A stretch of 64,000 bases of DNA from Vreelandella zhaodongensis (GCF_013415115.1 NZ_JACCDD010000003.1:1-64000), one strand, 5' to 3'. Positions 44,750 through 54,510 are shown, counted from the stretch's first letter. Notes: generated from the letters alone by a model not told the origin. A program made the numbers and translations.

Positions 44750-46366
44750 ATGAGCACGCCAACATCCGACGTACTTATCATCGGCGGCGGCGTCGCCGGC
44801 TTAACGTTAGCCCTTGAAGTTGCTGACCACCTGTCGGTAACGCTAGTACGGCCAGCTCTAGATGACCAAGGAGCCAGTCGCTGGGCGCAGGGTGGAATAG
44901 CAGCCGTACTCTCGCCTGAAGACGATCTAGACGCTCATGTACGAGATACCCTCATTGCCGGCGACGGCCTATGTGATGAAGACGCTGTCCGCTTTACCGT
45001 CACTCATGGCCCCGATGCCATTCAGTGGCTAATCGATAACGGCGTACCATTCACTCCAGACCCAGACCCCAGTGCTAGTTATCCCTACCATTTAACACGC
45101 GAGGGGGGGCACAACGCGCGACGTATTATTCATGCCGATGACGCGACTGGTCGCGCGGTGGTCGACACGCTCTACCAAAAAGTTAGCGCCCACCCCAATA
45201 TTATTCAGCGTAGCGACTTAACCATCCTGCACCTCATCAGCGATACCGCAGGCCACTGTGTTGGCGCGAGAGGCGTCGATCAACAGCATCATCAACAGGC
45301 ACTTTTTGCGAAGCACACTGTTCTGGCAACAGGTGGTGCCAGTGGCCTTTATCGCCACACCACCACTCCCTCCCCCAGCAGTGGAGAGGGCATGATAATG
45401 GCCGCTGAACTGGGTGCCAATCTCATGAATCTTGAGTTTCAGCAGTTTCACCCCACCTGCCTGTTTGACCCAGAAGGGCCCGCTTTTTTAATTAGCGAAG
45501 CCGTGCGAGGAGAAGGCGGTTATCTACTCAATGAGGCTGGACACCGCTTCATGCCCGACATTGACCCTCGCGCTGAGCTAGCGCCTCGCGATGTCGTTGC
45601 CCGGGCCATTGATGCTCAAATCCAGCAAAGCACCCAAGGACATGTCTGGCTGGATATCAGCCACCTTAGAGAAACCGCTATTCGCAGCCACTTCCCCACC
45701 ATTCTGGCTCACTGCATCTCTCGGGGAATTGATATTACGCGCCAGCCGATCCCAGTGGTTCCCGCAGCCCACTATAGCTGCGGCGGCGTTGCCACTGACC
45801 ATCATGGCGCCACCCATGTCCCCAACCTCTATGCGATTGGTGAAACCGCTTACACTGGCCTACATGGCGCAAACCGTATGGCCAGCAACTCGCTACTGGA
45901 GTGCCTGGTCTACGCAAGAAGTTGTGCAAAGTATTTGTTGTCGCAGGCAAAGCATCCGCAGGCACAAGCCGAGGGCCTGCCGAGCACGCTTCTCGACGCA
46001 ACACAGTCGCCAGAGCAGCAAAAGCACTCACTATCTTTAGCAGCCTTAAACAAGATACGTAGCGAGATGCGTTCCGTTATGAGCCAATATGTCTCTATCG
46101 TGCGTAGCCATCAGGGGCTATGCACCGCACGGGACAAATTGACCGAGCTTGAAACACAGCTTGATGAACTAGATGGAAGGCGGATACATCCAGAAAGCGT
46201 ACGCCTACAACAAGCGCTCTGGCTTGCTCAGTTGACGGTTCTAGCTGCACTTCAAAGGAAAGAGTCGCGCGGGCTGCACTACACTACCGATTGGCCAGAG
46301 CGCCAGCACAATGCAACCGCCTCGCTGTTGTCGCTTAGCCAGTTATCGCCCAGGGCGATGGCATAA
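44750..46366 (+). CDS. nadB: L-aspartate oxidase
   Basis: FAD enzyme oxidising aspartate to iminoaspartate, first step of NAD synthesis with NadA. 538 aa. Rossmann motif IIGGGVAGL near 10, SRWAQGGIAAV near 44, and HQF..HPTC (QQFHPTCLF) near 240. A C-terminal helical region completes the fold. AGAGGAA precedes the ATG at 44750; the frame upstream to 44723 is less supported. Its 3' end overlaps the convergent ygfX gene by 24 bp. Confidence 0.94.
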   Translation: MSTPTSDVLIIGGGVAGLTLALEVADHLSVTLVRPALDDQGASRWAQGGIAAVLSPEDDLDAHVRDTLIAGDGLCDEDAVRFTVTHGPDAIQWLIDNGVPFTPDPDPSASYPYHLTREGGHNARRIIHADDATGRAVVDTLYQKVSAHPNIIQRSDLTILHLISDTAGHCVGARGVDQQHHQQALFAKHTVLATGGASGLYRHTTTPSPSSGEGMIMAAELGANLMNLEFQQFHPTCLFDPEGPAFLISEAVRGEGGYLLNEAGHRFMPDIDPRAELAPRDVVARAIDAQIQQSTQGHVWLDISHLRETAIRSHFPTILAHCISRGIDITRQPIPVVPAAHYSCGGVATDHHGATHVPNLYAIGETAYTGLHGANRMASNSLLECLVYARSCAKYLLSQAKHPQAQAEGLPSTLLDATQSPEQQKHSLSLAALNKIRSEMRSVMSQYVSIVRSHQGLCTARDKLTELETQLDELDGRRIHPESVRLQQALWLAQLTVLAALQRKESRGLHYTTDWPERQHNATASLLSLSQLSPRAMA

Positions 46367-46747
46367 ACGCCTCAACGCTCTTTGGCTCTGACTTGGCAAA
46401 CTATCTGGCCACAGCCAAAGCCGTTGCGGCCCTATATAAAGCCCTATTAGCCATGGGCCGATGTAATCCGCATTAACAGGCTGCTCGTTGCCAAGTTCAC
46501 CGCTTTGAGATAACCACTGGGCACTTATTTGATGATCACTTTTTGAGACGACTAACGCCCCCGTAGGCTGCTGACGATACTCTCGGCGCAACAGCAAAGC
46601 GGCGGCTCCCGCGATCAATATCGCCAACAGAGGGCTTAATAGCCACGCCGCAGTGGCGCATAAACTTAGCGCCAACGCAGCATGAAAGGCACATTGAATC
46701 TTAGAGCGTGCGATAAGCAGAGTTATCGGTATTTTCTGCATGTTCAA
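46343..46747 (-). CDS. YgfX-like membrane protein
   Basis: 134 aa with two adjacent hydrophobic segments near residues 18-52 and a C-terminal tail rich in W and L (PWLIGLYI). Size, topology and position next to sdhE match YgfX (also called CptA), which is proposed to be a membrane toxin or flavinylation-related partner of SdhE. Identity by sequence alone is moderate. It overlaps sdhE by up to 47 bp and nadB (convergent) by 24 bp. Confidence 0.7.
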   Translation of the reverse strand: MNMQKIPITLLIARSKIQCAFHAALALSLCATAAWLLSPLLAILIAGAAALLLRREYRQQPTGALVVSKSDHQISAQWLSQSGELGNEQPVNADYIGPWLIGLYIGPQRLWLWPDSLPSQSQRALRRLCHRPGR

Positions 46748-46994
46748 CTATCATCTGCACAATGCGCTTTAATGATGGCTCCTCGGGCCATTCACGACGC
46801 ATCAGCCATCCAAAAAGGTCTTGATCCTCCTCCTCAATCAAACGCTGATAAGCTAATTGGTCATCTTCACTCAGCTCATCAAAACGGTGCTCAAGAAACG
46901 GAATCAGCAGTAAGTCCAGCTCCCACATGCCACGACGGGAATGCCAGTAAAGGCGCTTACGCAGTATGGCTGCAGGGGAAGTATCGTCGTTCAA
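46701..46994 (-). CDS. sdhE: FAD assembly factor SdhE
   Basis: Promotes covalent attachment of FAD to succinate dehydrogenase. 97 aa. The family motif RGxxE appears as RRGMWELDLL near residue 22, followed by FDELSEDDQLAYQRLIEEEDQDLFGWL. The TTG at 46994 has GGAGAGG at 6 nt and gives the usual length; an upstream frame to 47066 adds non-conserved sequence. Located with ygfX as in E. coli. Confidence 0.9.
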   Translation of the reverse strand: MNDDTSPAAILRKRLYWHSRRGMWELDLLLIPFLEHRFDELSEDDQLAYQRLIEEEDQDLFGWLMRREWPEEPSLKRIVQMIVEHAENTDNSAYRTL

Positions 46995-47200
46995 CGCAAG
47001 CCTCTCCAGATATAAAAATGAGGAGCCAGTATACCTAAGCCACAGGGTCGCGCCAGCGCCTCGCATCGCCTATGCTGATATTCATTCTAGTACCTTGTTT
47101 TATCTGAATTGTTTTATGCTGTTATGCGCAGTATGCTGATTCTGTTGTTATCGAGGTCGCAAGCGCGTCACGGCCTTTAAAGTTCGCAGGGAGCCAACCG

Positions 47201-47497
47201 ATGACCAAGTCTGAATTAATCGAACAAATTGCTATGCGTCAACCGGAGCTATCCGCCAAGGAAGTTGAAACGGCGGTACGTATCATTTTAGACGATATGA
47301 CCGATGCTCTTGCCAGTGGAGGGCGAGTTGAAATCCGTGGGTTTGGTAGTTTTTCGCTACATTACAGGGAACCGCGTACCGGGCGTAACCCCAAAACGGG
47401 TGATCCCGTCGACTTAGATGGCAAGTACGTGCCGCACTTTAAGCCGGGCAAAGAATTACGTGAGCAGGTAGACGCAAGCCGCGCGCTTGGCTACTAG
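47201..47497 (+). CDS. ihfB: Integration host factor beta subunit
   Basis: 98-aa HU-family protein that bends [14 protein letters not shown] start, [21 protein letters not shown] beta arm with the intercalating proline near 65, and FKPGKELRE near 80. AGGGAG lies ahead of the ATG. In most gammaproteobacteria rpsA precedes it; here the upstream neighbour is sdhE on the other strand and no rpsA fragment is seen. Confidence 0.96.
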   Translation: MTKSELIEQIAMRQPELSAKEVETAVRIILDDMTDALASGGRVEIRGFGSFSLHYREPRTGRNPKTGDPVDLDGKYVPHFKPGKELREQVDASRALGY

Positions 47498-47534
47498 CAA
47501 GCTAATAGAGACTCTGCACACTCGGCGTCGTTAG

Positions 47535-47560
47535 TAACGTGATTATTTATAATCACGTTA
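47535..47560. repeat. Perfect 26-nt palindrome between ihfB and lapA
   Basis: TAACGTGATTAT and its exact complement flank TT (12-bp arms). No T tract follows, so it is either a weak terminator, an mRNA end or an operator for lapAB. Confidence 0.7.
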
Positions 47561-47641
47561 TCCGACTTTCTGCGGGATGACGCCACGCTGCGACTCATAC
47601 ACAATAGAGCTATTATGAATGTCACTGACTAGGAAACTCTC

Positions 47642-47947
47642 ATGCGTTGGATCAAAGGGCTGATTCTGGCCGTCATATTGCTGGTTGTTCTACTGGTAGG
47701 CATTTTATTTGCCGTCAACAACCAGCAAACTATTGCCTTGAACCTGATCTGGGCAGAACTGCCTCCCGTCTCTCTCTCTGTATGGCTACTCGCCACGTTA
47801 GCATTGGGTGTCGTCTTGGGTATGCTCGCCATGCTAGGCGTGTATGTTCGGCTGAAAGCGCGGCTAGCACGCAGTGAACGCCATAATAAGCAGCAGCGCA
47901 AAGAGTTGGACCGCCTTCGCACTCAGGAGCTCAAGGAACTAGCTTAA
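47642..47947 (+). CDS. lapA: Lipopolysaccharide assembly protein A domain protein
   Basis: 101 aa with two membrane helices (about residues 7-26 and 44-66) and a charged coiled C-terminus (LKARLARSERHNKQQRKELDRL). This is the DUF1049/LapA architecture. LapA works with LapB to tune FtsH-mediated LpxC turnover. It is directly followed by lapB with no gap. Confidence 0.9.
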   Translation: MRWIKGLILAVILLVVLLVGILFAVNNQQTIALNLIWAELPPVSLSVWLLATLALGVVLGMLAMLGVYVRLKARLARSERHNKQQRKELDRLRTQELKELA

Positions 47948-49144
47948 ATGCGTGATGCCGTGCTGCTAGGCGTACTGTTGGCAGCCATTGCCATCGGATT
48001 TGGTTTGGGCGTTCGCTACACCGCCCGACGTCTACGCACCCATACTTCTCGCTCTACAGACTTATCGAAAGAGTACTTCGTCGGGCTTAATTATCTGCTT
48101 AACGAGCAGCCCGACGAAGCCATCAATACGTTTGTCAATGCCCTGGATATAAATAGCGACACGGTAGAAACTCACATTGCCTTAGGCAAATTGTTTCGAG
48201 CACGCGGTGAAGCGGATAAAGCCGTTAGCATCCACCAAAACCTACTCGCTCGCCCTGCCCTATCCACCTCCACCAATGAACATGTGCAGCTTGAATTAGC
48301 GCGTGATTTTGTGGCGTTAGGCGTTCATGACCGTGCGCAACGGTTACTGCAAACATTACTAGACCAGTCCGCCAATGACACCTACCGCGAGGAAGCCAAA
48401 CGGCTCTTGATTGACTTATTAGAGCGTGAAAAAGGCTGGCTGGATGCCCTTGATGTGGCTCAATCACTGTTCAAGCAGCAACCCGGCATGCGTCGCCCAG
48501 CTGCCCACTGGCTATGTGAACTTGCCCAAGAGGAAATTCATCAAGCCAGTCGAGCACTGGCTCGCAAACACCTTAAAAAGGCGCTACAACTGGATGAGCG
48601 ATGTGTCCGCGCGACATTACTACTCGCCGACTTAGAAATGGATAATGGTCATTACACGCGAGCGATCGAGCGACTAGACCATATCCCTAACCAGGATATC
48701 GCCCATATCCCAACCATGCTGCCGGCACTTCAGCGCGCCTACGAGCGCAACGACGATATCCAAGGCTTTGAAACTCACCTGTATCGATTGCTAGGCCAAG
48801 CGCCCTACACCAGTATCATTATCACCTTAGGCGAACTCATCCACCATCGGGATGGTGTGGATTGCGCCATTGAGCGCACTGGCGAATGGCTCAGGGAAGC
48901 CCCTAGTCTTGGCGGGCTAGACTATTTAATCGACCTCTACCATGAAAGCCACCGCTTAAGTGGAAGAGCGCTCCCCGATACACGCCTGTTGCTATTAAAA
49001 CACCATACCAATGCGCTGCTAGAGGGCCGACCGCGTCACCGTTGCCGCCGCTGTGGTTTTTCCAGCGACAGCCTCGCCTGGCAATGCCCTAGCTGTCGTC
49101 GCTGGGGCACCATTAAACCCATTACCGGCGTCGATGGTGAGTAA
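47948..49144 (+). CDS. lapB: Lipopolysaccharide assembly protein B
   Basis: 398 aa. N-terminal membrane anchor (about 5-22), then a series of TPR helices (about 35-330) and a C-terminal rubredoxin-like metal site CRRC...CPSC near 363-382. LapB (YciM) recruits LpxC to FtsH for degradation, balancing LPS and phospholipid synthesis. It abuts lapA and ends 8 bp before the convergent pyrF stop. Confidence 0.94.
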   Translation: MRDAVLLGVLLAAIAIGFGLGVRYTARRLRTHTSRSTDLSKEYFVGLNYLLNEQPDEAINTFVNALDINSDTVETHIALGKLFRARGEADKAVSIHQNLLARPALSTSTNEHVQLELARDFVALGVHDRAQRLLQTLLDQSANDTYREEAKRLLIDLLEREKGWLDALDVAQSLFKQQPGMRRPAAHWLCELAQEEIHQASRALARKHLKKALQLDERCVRATLLLADLEMDNGHYTRAIERLDHIPNQDIAHIPTMLPALQRAYERNDDIQGFETHLYRLLGQAPYTSIIITLGELIHHRDGVDCAIERTGEWLREAPSLGGLDYLIDLYHESHRLSGRALPDTRLLLLKHHTNALLEGRPRHRCRRCGFSSDSLAWQCPSCRRWGTIKPITGVDGE

Positions 49145-49152
49145 CCAAACCG

Positions 49153-49869
49153 TTAGTTAGACGCAAGTTCAGCATCAATAGCGGCCAGTGCTGCCATGGG
49201 GTCTTCTGCCTGGGTGACCGGACGCCCAACCACCAGATGTGTGCTACCGGCACGCATTGCATCGCTAGGGGTCATAATGCGCTGCTGGTCATTGGCAGCA
49301 GCAAAACTAGGCCGAATACCTGGCGTCACTTTCAAGAAATCAGTGCCACAAAGCGTTTTGATTTGCGCAGACTCTTGGGCGGAACAAACAACACCACTCA
49401 GGCCGCTCTGCTGGGTTAATGCCGCTAAACGTAACACATGCGCTTCTGGGGTAGCTCCAATGCCTGTTTCGCTTAGATCGTCGGCTTGCATGCTGGTGAG
49501 TACCGTGACAGCGATGAGGTGGGTGTGTAAACCGTTGTCATCTAAGCGTTTAACCGCCGTTTCCATCATCTTACGCCCACCAGAAGCATGCACGTTAACC
49601 ATCCACACACCCTGCTCGGCCGCCGCCTGCACCGCGCTCGCCACCGTATTGGGAATATCATGAAATTTTAAATCTAGAAAAATCTCAAAACCACGCCCAT
49701 GTAACGCTTCCAGCACTGCTGGGCCACTGCGGGTAAATAGTTCTTTGCCTACCTTTACGCGGCAGCGCTTAGGGTCTAACTGGTCTGCCATACACAGTGC
49801 TGCATCCAGCGAAGGGTAATCCAAAGCAATAATCAACGGGGAATCAGTAGCCACTACGCTTAACTCCAT
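49153..49869 (-). CDS. pyrF: Orotidine 5'-phosphate decarboxylase
   Basis: Last step of UMP synthesis. 238 aa, TIM barrel. Catalytic [10 protein letters not shown] near residue 65, and a C-terminal phosphate-binding [12 protein letters not shown] near 217. The start is uncertain between ATG at 49869 and a GTG at 49854, which has GGAG about 9 nt upstream. It is convergent with lapB. Confidence 0.95.
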   Translation of the reverse strand: MELSVVATDSPLIIALDYPSLDAALCMADQLDPKRCRVKVGKELFTRSGPAVLEALHGRGFEIFLDLKFHDIPNTVASAVQAAAEQGVWMVNVHASGGRKMMETAVKRLDDNGLHTHLIAVTVLTSMQADDLSETGIGATPEAHVLRLAALTQQSGLSGVVCSAQESAQIKTLCGTDFLKVTPGIRPSFAAANDQQRIMTPSDAMRAGSTHLVVGRPVTQAEDPMAALAAIDAELASN

Positions 49870-49919
49870 TTTTCATTTCAAACATTATACCAGCCAACTC
49901 CTACTCACTGTGTAAGCGA

Positions 49920-49941
49920 TTAACCATTTTCACATGGTTAA
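49920..49941. repeat. Inverted repeat between pyrF and comEA
   Basis: TTAACCAT and ATGGTTAA flank six bases (8-bp arms), 51 bp upstream of pyrF. Could be an operator for either divergent gene. Confidence 0.45.
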
Positions 49942-50118
49942 AATCTTACAAACTCTATCGTTAATGGCTTACAGAACTCTCCTCTAAAACGTATTAATTT
50001 AGTCAAAGCAAAGGGCGAAGAAGAGAGACTCTCACCTTTTGCGTATGCAAACCGCCGCAATGCATAAGTGCGTAGTCAGGAGCGGCGACTCCAGGGAAAA
50101 CTAAAGAGGATATCAACA

Positions 50119-50403
50119 ATGAAAACAATGCTAAAAGGACTGTTGGCTGCACTATTACTGAGCTTAAGCTTAGGGGTATCAAGCATCGCTATGGCACAAA
50201 ACATAGCCCCCATTAATATCAATACGGCTGATGCTGAACTGCTTGCCGAACTACCGGGCATCGGACCAAGCCGTGCAGCCGCCATTATTGAAGAGCGCGA
50301 CAATAATGGGACGTTTGTGGATGCCGATGACCTCACCCGCGTGAGCGGCATTGGTCCTGCCACTGTTGATCAGATGCGTGACCAGGTCACGGTTAATGAG
50401 TGA
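50119..50403 (+). CDS. ComEA-like helix-hairpin-helix DNA-binding protein
   Basis: 94 aa with a signal peptide (cleavage near AMA-QN, residue 25) and two helix-hairpin-helix motifs: NINTADAELLAELPGIG and DLTRVSGIGPATVDQM. This is the periplasmic ComEA fold, which binds DNA taken up during transformation. The ATG at 50119 has AGAGGA at a good distance. Many gammaproteobacteria carry a solitary ComEA of this kind, so competence cannot be concluded. A hairpin (50473-50503) follows. Confidence 0.88.
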   Translation: MKTMLKGLLAALLLSLSLGVSSIAMAQNIAPININTADAELLAELPGIGPSRAAAIIEERDNNGTFVDADDLTRVSGIGPATVDQMRDQVTVNE

Positions 50404-50472
50404 GTAACGCGGTTAATGAATAAGTAGATAAGCCAGACGTTACCTACAAAACTCACCGCCAAATCAAGTGAT

Positions 50473-50503
50473 ACAGCCGCCTGGGAAACCCTCAAGCGGC
50501 TGT
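50473..50503. terminator. Hairpin between convergent comEA and prpF
   Basis: ACAGCCGC and GCGGCTGT flank a 15-nt loop with its own GGG/CCC pairing. No T run on either strand, so termination is uncertain. Confidence 0.5.
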
Positions 50504-50526
50504 CATGTCTAGCACACTATGGTCGA

Positions 50527-51705
50527 TCAAAAGCTATCGCCAGGTATCCGTACAGAGCCCTCCATTAACACCCGCGCACTTCGGCTCATGACGGCTTGAT
50601 CAATCTGCCAACGCCCATCCGTCAGGCTGGCTTTTGCACCGACACGCAACGAGCCAGAAGGATGCCCAAAGGTAACCGCTTCGCGCTCCTCACCACCTGC
50701 GGCTAAATTTACTAACGTGCCCTGAATGGCTGCCGCCGCGCCAATAGCCACCGCTGCGGTACCCATCATTGCGTGGTGCAGCTTGCCCATTGAAAGCGCC
50801 CTTACCACAAGGTCAATGTTTTCCGCGCTCACCGCTTTGCCACTCGATGCCGTATAGCTGGCAGGTGGAGCAACGAAGGCCACCTTAGGCGTATGCTGTC
50901 GGCTAGCCGCTTCATCAACGTGCTTAATCAACCCCATACGCACTGCACCGTGAGCACGAATAGTCTCGAACATGGCAAGCGCTTTGGTATCGCTATTAAT
51001 CGCATCCTGAAGTTCACAGCCGGTATAACCAATATCCTGGGCATTAATAAACACGGTGGGGATACCTGCATTAATCAGCGTTGCCTTCAGAACGCCTACC
51101 CCTGGCACCTCTAAATCATCGACCAGATTGCCGGTTGGGAAAATGGCTCCCTCACCATCCGCAGGGTCCATAAAGGCTACAGGGATCTCAGCGGCAGGAA
51201 AGGTCACACCATCTAGCTCAAAATCACCGTTCTCTTGTACCTGCCCATTAACAATAGGCACTTGAGAGACAATGGTTTTACTGATATTGACCTGCCAAAT
51301 GCGCACTTCAGCGACACCGTTTTGCGGTATTTTGGCGGGATCAACTAACCCATTGGCTATCGCGTAAGGACCTACTGCTGCAGATAAGTTGCCGCAGTTG
51401 CCACTCCAATCCACAAATGGCTTATCGATAGAGACCTGGCCAAACAGGTAGTCCACATCGTGATCCGGCGACTCGCTCTTGGAAAGAATGACGGTTTTAC
51501 TAGTGCTGGACGTCGCTCCTCCCATCCCATCGATCTGTTTCTCATAGGGGTCTGGGCTACCAATCACCCTCATCAGCAGCCTATCCCGCGCTTCTCCCGG
51601 CACTCTAGCTGCCTCGGGTAAGTCATTTAGGGTAAAGAACACCCCTTTACTAGTGCCACCTCGCATATAGGTGGCGGGAATACTGATTTGCGCAACATGA
51701 GACAT
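50527..51705 (-). CDS. prpF: 2-methylaconitate cis-trans isomerase PrpF
   Basis: Isomerises the AcnD product so that aconitase can hydrate it in the 2-methylcitrate cycle. 392 aa, double-barrel fold of the diaminopimelate epimerase superfamily. MRGGTSKGVFF near 16, GGATSSTSK near 65, and NCGNLSAAVG near 105 are hallmarks. The ATG at 51705 has GGGAG upstream. It is separated from acnD by a terminator. Confidence 0.94.
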   Translation of the reverse strand: MSHVAQISIPATYMRGGTSKGVFFTLNDLPEAARVPGEARDRLLMRVIGSPDPYEKQIDGMGGATSSTSKTVILSKSESPDHDVDYLFGQVSIDKPFVDWSGNCGNLSAAVGPYAIANGLVDPAKIPQNGVAEVRIWQVNISKTIVSQVPIVNGQVQENGDFELDGVTFPAAEIPVAFMDPADGEGAIFPTGNLVDDLEVPGVGVLKATLINAGIPTVFINAQDIGYTGCELQDAINSDTKALAMFETIRAHGAVRMGLIKHVDEAASRQHTPKVAFVAPPASYTASSGKAVSAENIDLVVRALSMGKLHHAMMGTAAVAIGAAAAIQGTLVNLAAGGEEREAVTFGHPSGSLRVGAKASLTDGRWQIDQAVMSRSARVLMEGSVRIPGDSF

Positions 51706-51742
51706 AAACAACGCTCCCTAACCATTTTCGATGACGATGCCT

Positions 51743-51782
51743 AATGACCATGCTCAATGTCGTTTCTCAATGACCATGTTCA
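51743..51782. repeat. Imperfect direct repeat upstream of prpF
   Basis: AATGACCATGCTCA (51743-51756) and AATGACCATGTTCA (51769-51782), 13 of 14 identical, 26 bp apart, i.e. within the stretch between the acnD terminator and prpF. Possibly regulator half-sites or a local duplication. Confidence 0.45.
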
Positions 51783-51796
51783 CTAACCGCATGCCG

Positions 51797-51827
51797 AAAA
51801 AAGAGCCCGGCGCTTAGCGACGGGCTC
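51797..51827 (-). terminator. Terminator after acnD inside the prp locus
   Basis: On the minus strand GAGCCCG and CGGGCTC flank an inner paired loop and run into six T residues (51797-51802). It lies between acnD and prpF, so prpF transcription would need readthrough or its own promoter. Confidence 0.85.
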
Positions 51828-51870
51828 CTTCATTAATCGCCTTGGCGCACCACGTTACACGCCTGCTTGG

Positions 51871-54510
51871 CTACGCCGTGGTGGACTCAAGAAAGTCCTG
51901 GGCGAAACGCTGCAATACCCCACCGGCAGAGTAGATTGTGACCTCTTCGGCAGTATCAATGCGGCAAATCACTGGCACCCGTTCAGTCGTGCCACTTTGA
52001 CGATGAATAATCAGCGTCAGCTTGGCTCCCGGCTGCGGCACACCTTCTACGTCGAAGACTTCCGTACCGTCCAGCGCTAGGGTTTTCCGTGTGGTGCCCT
52101 CTTCAAACTGTAGCGGCATCACCCCCATACCAATTAAGTTGGTACGATGAATACGCTCAAAGCCCTCGGCTACTATGGCTTCCACACCCGCCAGGGCAAC
52201 GCCTTTCGCCGCCCAGTCACGCGAGGAACCCTGACCATAATCCGCACCGGCAATGATGATCAGCGGCTGCTTACGGGCCATATACGTTTCAATGGCTTCC
52301 CACATCCGCGTAACGGTGCCCTCAGGCTCAACACGTGCCAATGACCCCTGCAGAACATTACCCTGCTCGTCGTGCACCATTTCATTGAACAGCTTGGGGT
52401 TGGCCAACGTCGCCCGCTGGGCGGTTAAGTGGTCGCCACGATGGGTCGCATAGGAGTTAAAATCCTCCTCGGGCAGGCCCATTTTATCCAGGTACTCGCC
52501 TGCTGCGCTGTCCAGCATAATCGCGTTAGAGGGGGACAAGTGGTCGGTGGTGATATTGTCCGGCAAAATCGCCAACGGACGCATACCTTTCAGACCACGT
52601 TCGGCAGCCATATTGCCTTCCCAGTAGGGCGGGCGACGAATATAGGTACTCTGGGGCCGCCATTCGTAAAGCGGGCTTACCTGGGCGCGGGCGCTCTTGT
52701 CGAGGTCAAACATCGGAATATAGGTTTGGCGGAACTGCTCAGGCTTCACCGACGCCTTCACAATCGCATCGATTTCGCTATCGTCGGGCCAGATATCTTT
52801 CAGCGTGACGGGGTTACCGTCATGGTCGGTACCCAGCACGTCTTTCTCAATATCAAAGCGAATAGTGCCCGCAATCGCGTAAGCAACCACTAATGGCGGC
52901 GATGCCAAAAATGCCTGCTTAGCATAGGGGTGAATGCGCCCGTCAAAGTTACGGTTACCGGAAAGCACCGCCGTGGCGTACAGATCACGATCGATAATCT
53001 CTTCCTGAATCGTCGGGTCTAAAGCGCCAGACATACCGTTACAGGTCGTACAGGCGTAGGCCACGACACCAAAACCAAGGTTTTCCAGCTCATCCATCAA
53101 GCCAGCTTCTTCTAAGTACATCTTGACGGTTTTCGAACCCGGCGCCAGCGACGACTTTACCCACGGCTTACGGGTTAACCCTAAGCGATTGGCATTTCGG
53201 GCAATTAAGCCTGCTGCCACCATGTTGCGCGGGTTAGAGGTATTCGTACAGCTAGTAATAGCGGCGATGATGACCGCGCCATCCGGCATTCTGCCCGCTT
53301 GCTCGTCGGCACGTGCTTTATCCAGATCAATTGCAATACCGCGCTGGGCAAGCTCCGAAGTAGGCAAGTGAGCATGAGGATTGGAAGGCCCTGCCAAAGT
53401 GCGGGTAACGCTTGAAAGATCGAAGCGCAGTATCCGCCCATACTCGGCAGTTTTTAGACTATCGGCCCACAGCCCCGTGTGCTTGGCGTAGGCTTCGACC
53501 AGGGCTATCTGTTCATCTTCACGACCCGTGAGCTTCAGGTAATCAATGGTTTGGTTATCGATGTAGAACATCGCCGCCGTGGCACCATACTCCGGCGTCA
53601 TGTTGGAAATGGTCGCCCGATCACCAACGGTTAACGCGTCGGCACCTTCTCCGTAAAACTCCAGGTAAGCACCGACTACTCGCTCTTTGCGTAGAAATTC
53701 AGTAATCGCCAATACCATATCGGTACTGGTGATGCCTGGCTGCAGTTTGCCAGAGAGTTCTACACCGACAATATCCGGCAGGCGCATCATCGAAGCACGG
53801 CCCAGCATTACGCTTTCCGCTTCAAGGCCGCCAACACCGACGGAAATGACGCCAAGCGCATCGACCATTGGCGTGTGGCTATCGGTGCCTACGCAGGTAT
53901 CTGGGTAAGCAATACGCACGCCTTGTTCATCAGGGCGGCACTGCACCACCGGCGACATTTTTTCCAGATTGATCTGGTGCATAATGCCGTTGCCCGGTGG
54001 AATCACATCGACGTTCTCAAAAGCCACTTTGGTCCAGTTAATAAAATGGAAGCGGTCATCGTTACGGCGATCTTCCACCTGACGGTTTTTCTCGAAAGCG
54101 TCTTTCTCGAACCCAGCGTGCTCAACAGCCAATGAGTGATCAACGATCAGCTGTGTAGGCACCACAGGATTCACTTTAGCCGGATCACCGCCCTTCTCAG
54201 CAATGGCATCCCGTAGGCCAGCGAGGTCGACTAACGCGGTTTGCCCCAGGATGTCGTGGCACACGACGCGTGCCGGGTACCAGGGAAAATCCAGATCCTG
54301 CTTACGCTCGATAAGCTGCTTCAGTGCATCAGTTAACAACGCAGGGTCGCAGCGTCGAACCAGCTGTTCGGCTAACACCCTGGAAGTATAGGGCAGCGTC
54401 GCGTAGGCGCCGGGCTTGATATCTTCAACGGCTTGGTGCGCATCGAAGAAATCTACCGGAGCGCCTTCTGCTGTCACGCCTGGCAGCGGCTTGCGATAAT
54501 TCGTGTTCAT
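51871..54510 (-). CDS. acnD: 2-methylcitrate dehydratase AcnD (Fe-S)
   Basis: Aconitase-family enzyme dehydrating 2-methylcitrate. 879 aa, full length. Cluster cysteines are in ITSCTNTSNP near 425 and CTTCNG near 490; the substrate segment CVGTDSHTPMVDALG near 210 and the C-terminal swivel domain GADYGQGSSRDWAAKG near 760 are present. The start at 54510 has GAGAGG upstream. This acnD/prpF route replaces PrpD, which is absent. It follows prpC by 33 bp. Confidence 0.95.
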   Translation of the reverse strand: MNTNYRKPLPGVTAEGAPVDFFDAHQAVEDIKPGAYATLPYTSRVLAEQLVRRCDPALLTDALKQLIERKQDLDFPWYPARVVCHDILGQTALVDLAGLRDAIAEKGGDPAKVNPVVPTQLIVDHSLAVEHAGFEKDAFEKNRQVEDRRNDDRFHFINWTKVAFENVDVIPPGNGIMHQINLEKMSPVVQCRPDEQGVRIAYPDTCVGTDSHTPMVDALGVISVGVGGLEAESVMLGRASMMRLPDIVGVELSGKLQPGITSTDMVLAITEFLRKERVVGAYLEFYGEGADALTVGDRATISNMTPEYGATAAMFYIDNQTIDYLKLTGREDEQIALVEAYAKHTGLWADSLKTAEYGRILRFDLSSVTRTLAGPSNPHAHLPTSELAQRGIAIDLDKARADEQAGRMPDGAVIIAAITSCTNTSNPRNMVAAGLIARNANRLGLTRKPWVKSSLAPGSKTVKMYLEEAGLMDELENLGFGVVAYACTTCNGMSGALDPTIQEEIIDRDLYATAVLSGNRNFDGRIHPYAKQAFLASPPLVVAYAIAGTIRFDIEKDVLGTDHDGNPVTLKDIWPDDSEIDAIVKASVKPEQFRQTYIPMFDLDKSARAQVSPLYEWRPQSTYIRRPPYWEGNMAAERGLKGMRPLAILPDNITTDHLSPSNAIMLDSAAGEYLDKMGLPEEDFNSYATHRGDHLTAQRATLANPKLFNEMVHDEQGNVLQGSLARVEPEGTVTRMWEAIETYMARKQPLIIIAGADYGQGSSRDWAAKGVALAGVEAIVAEGFERIHRTNLIGMGVMPLQFEEGTTRKTLALDGTEVFDVEGVPQPGAKLTLIIHRQSGTTERVPVICRIDTAEEVTIYSAGGVLQRFAQDFLESTTA

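Noticed and set aside
44750..46366. nadB as a succinate dehydrogenase/fumarate reductase flavoprotein
   Set aside because: Length, SRWAQGGIAAV and the lack of sdh neighbours fit L-aspartate oxidase.
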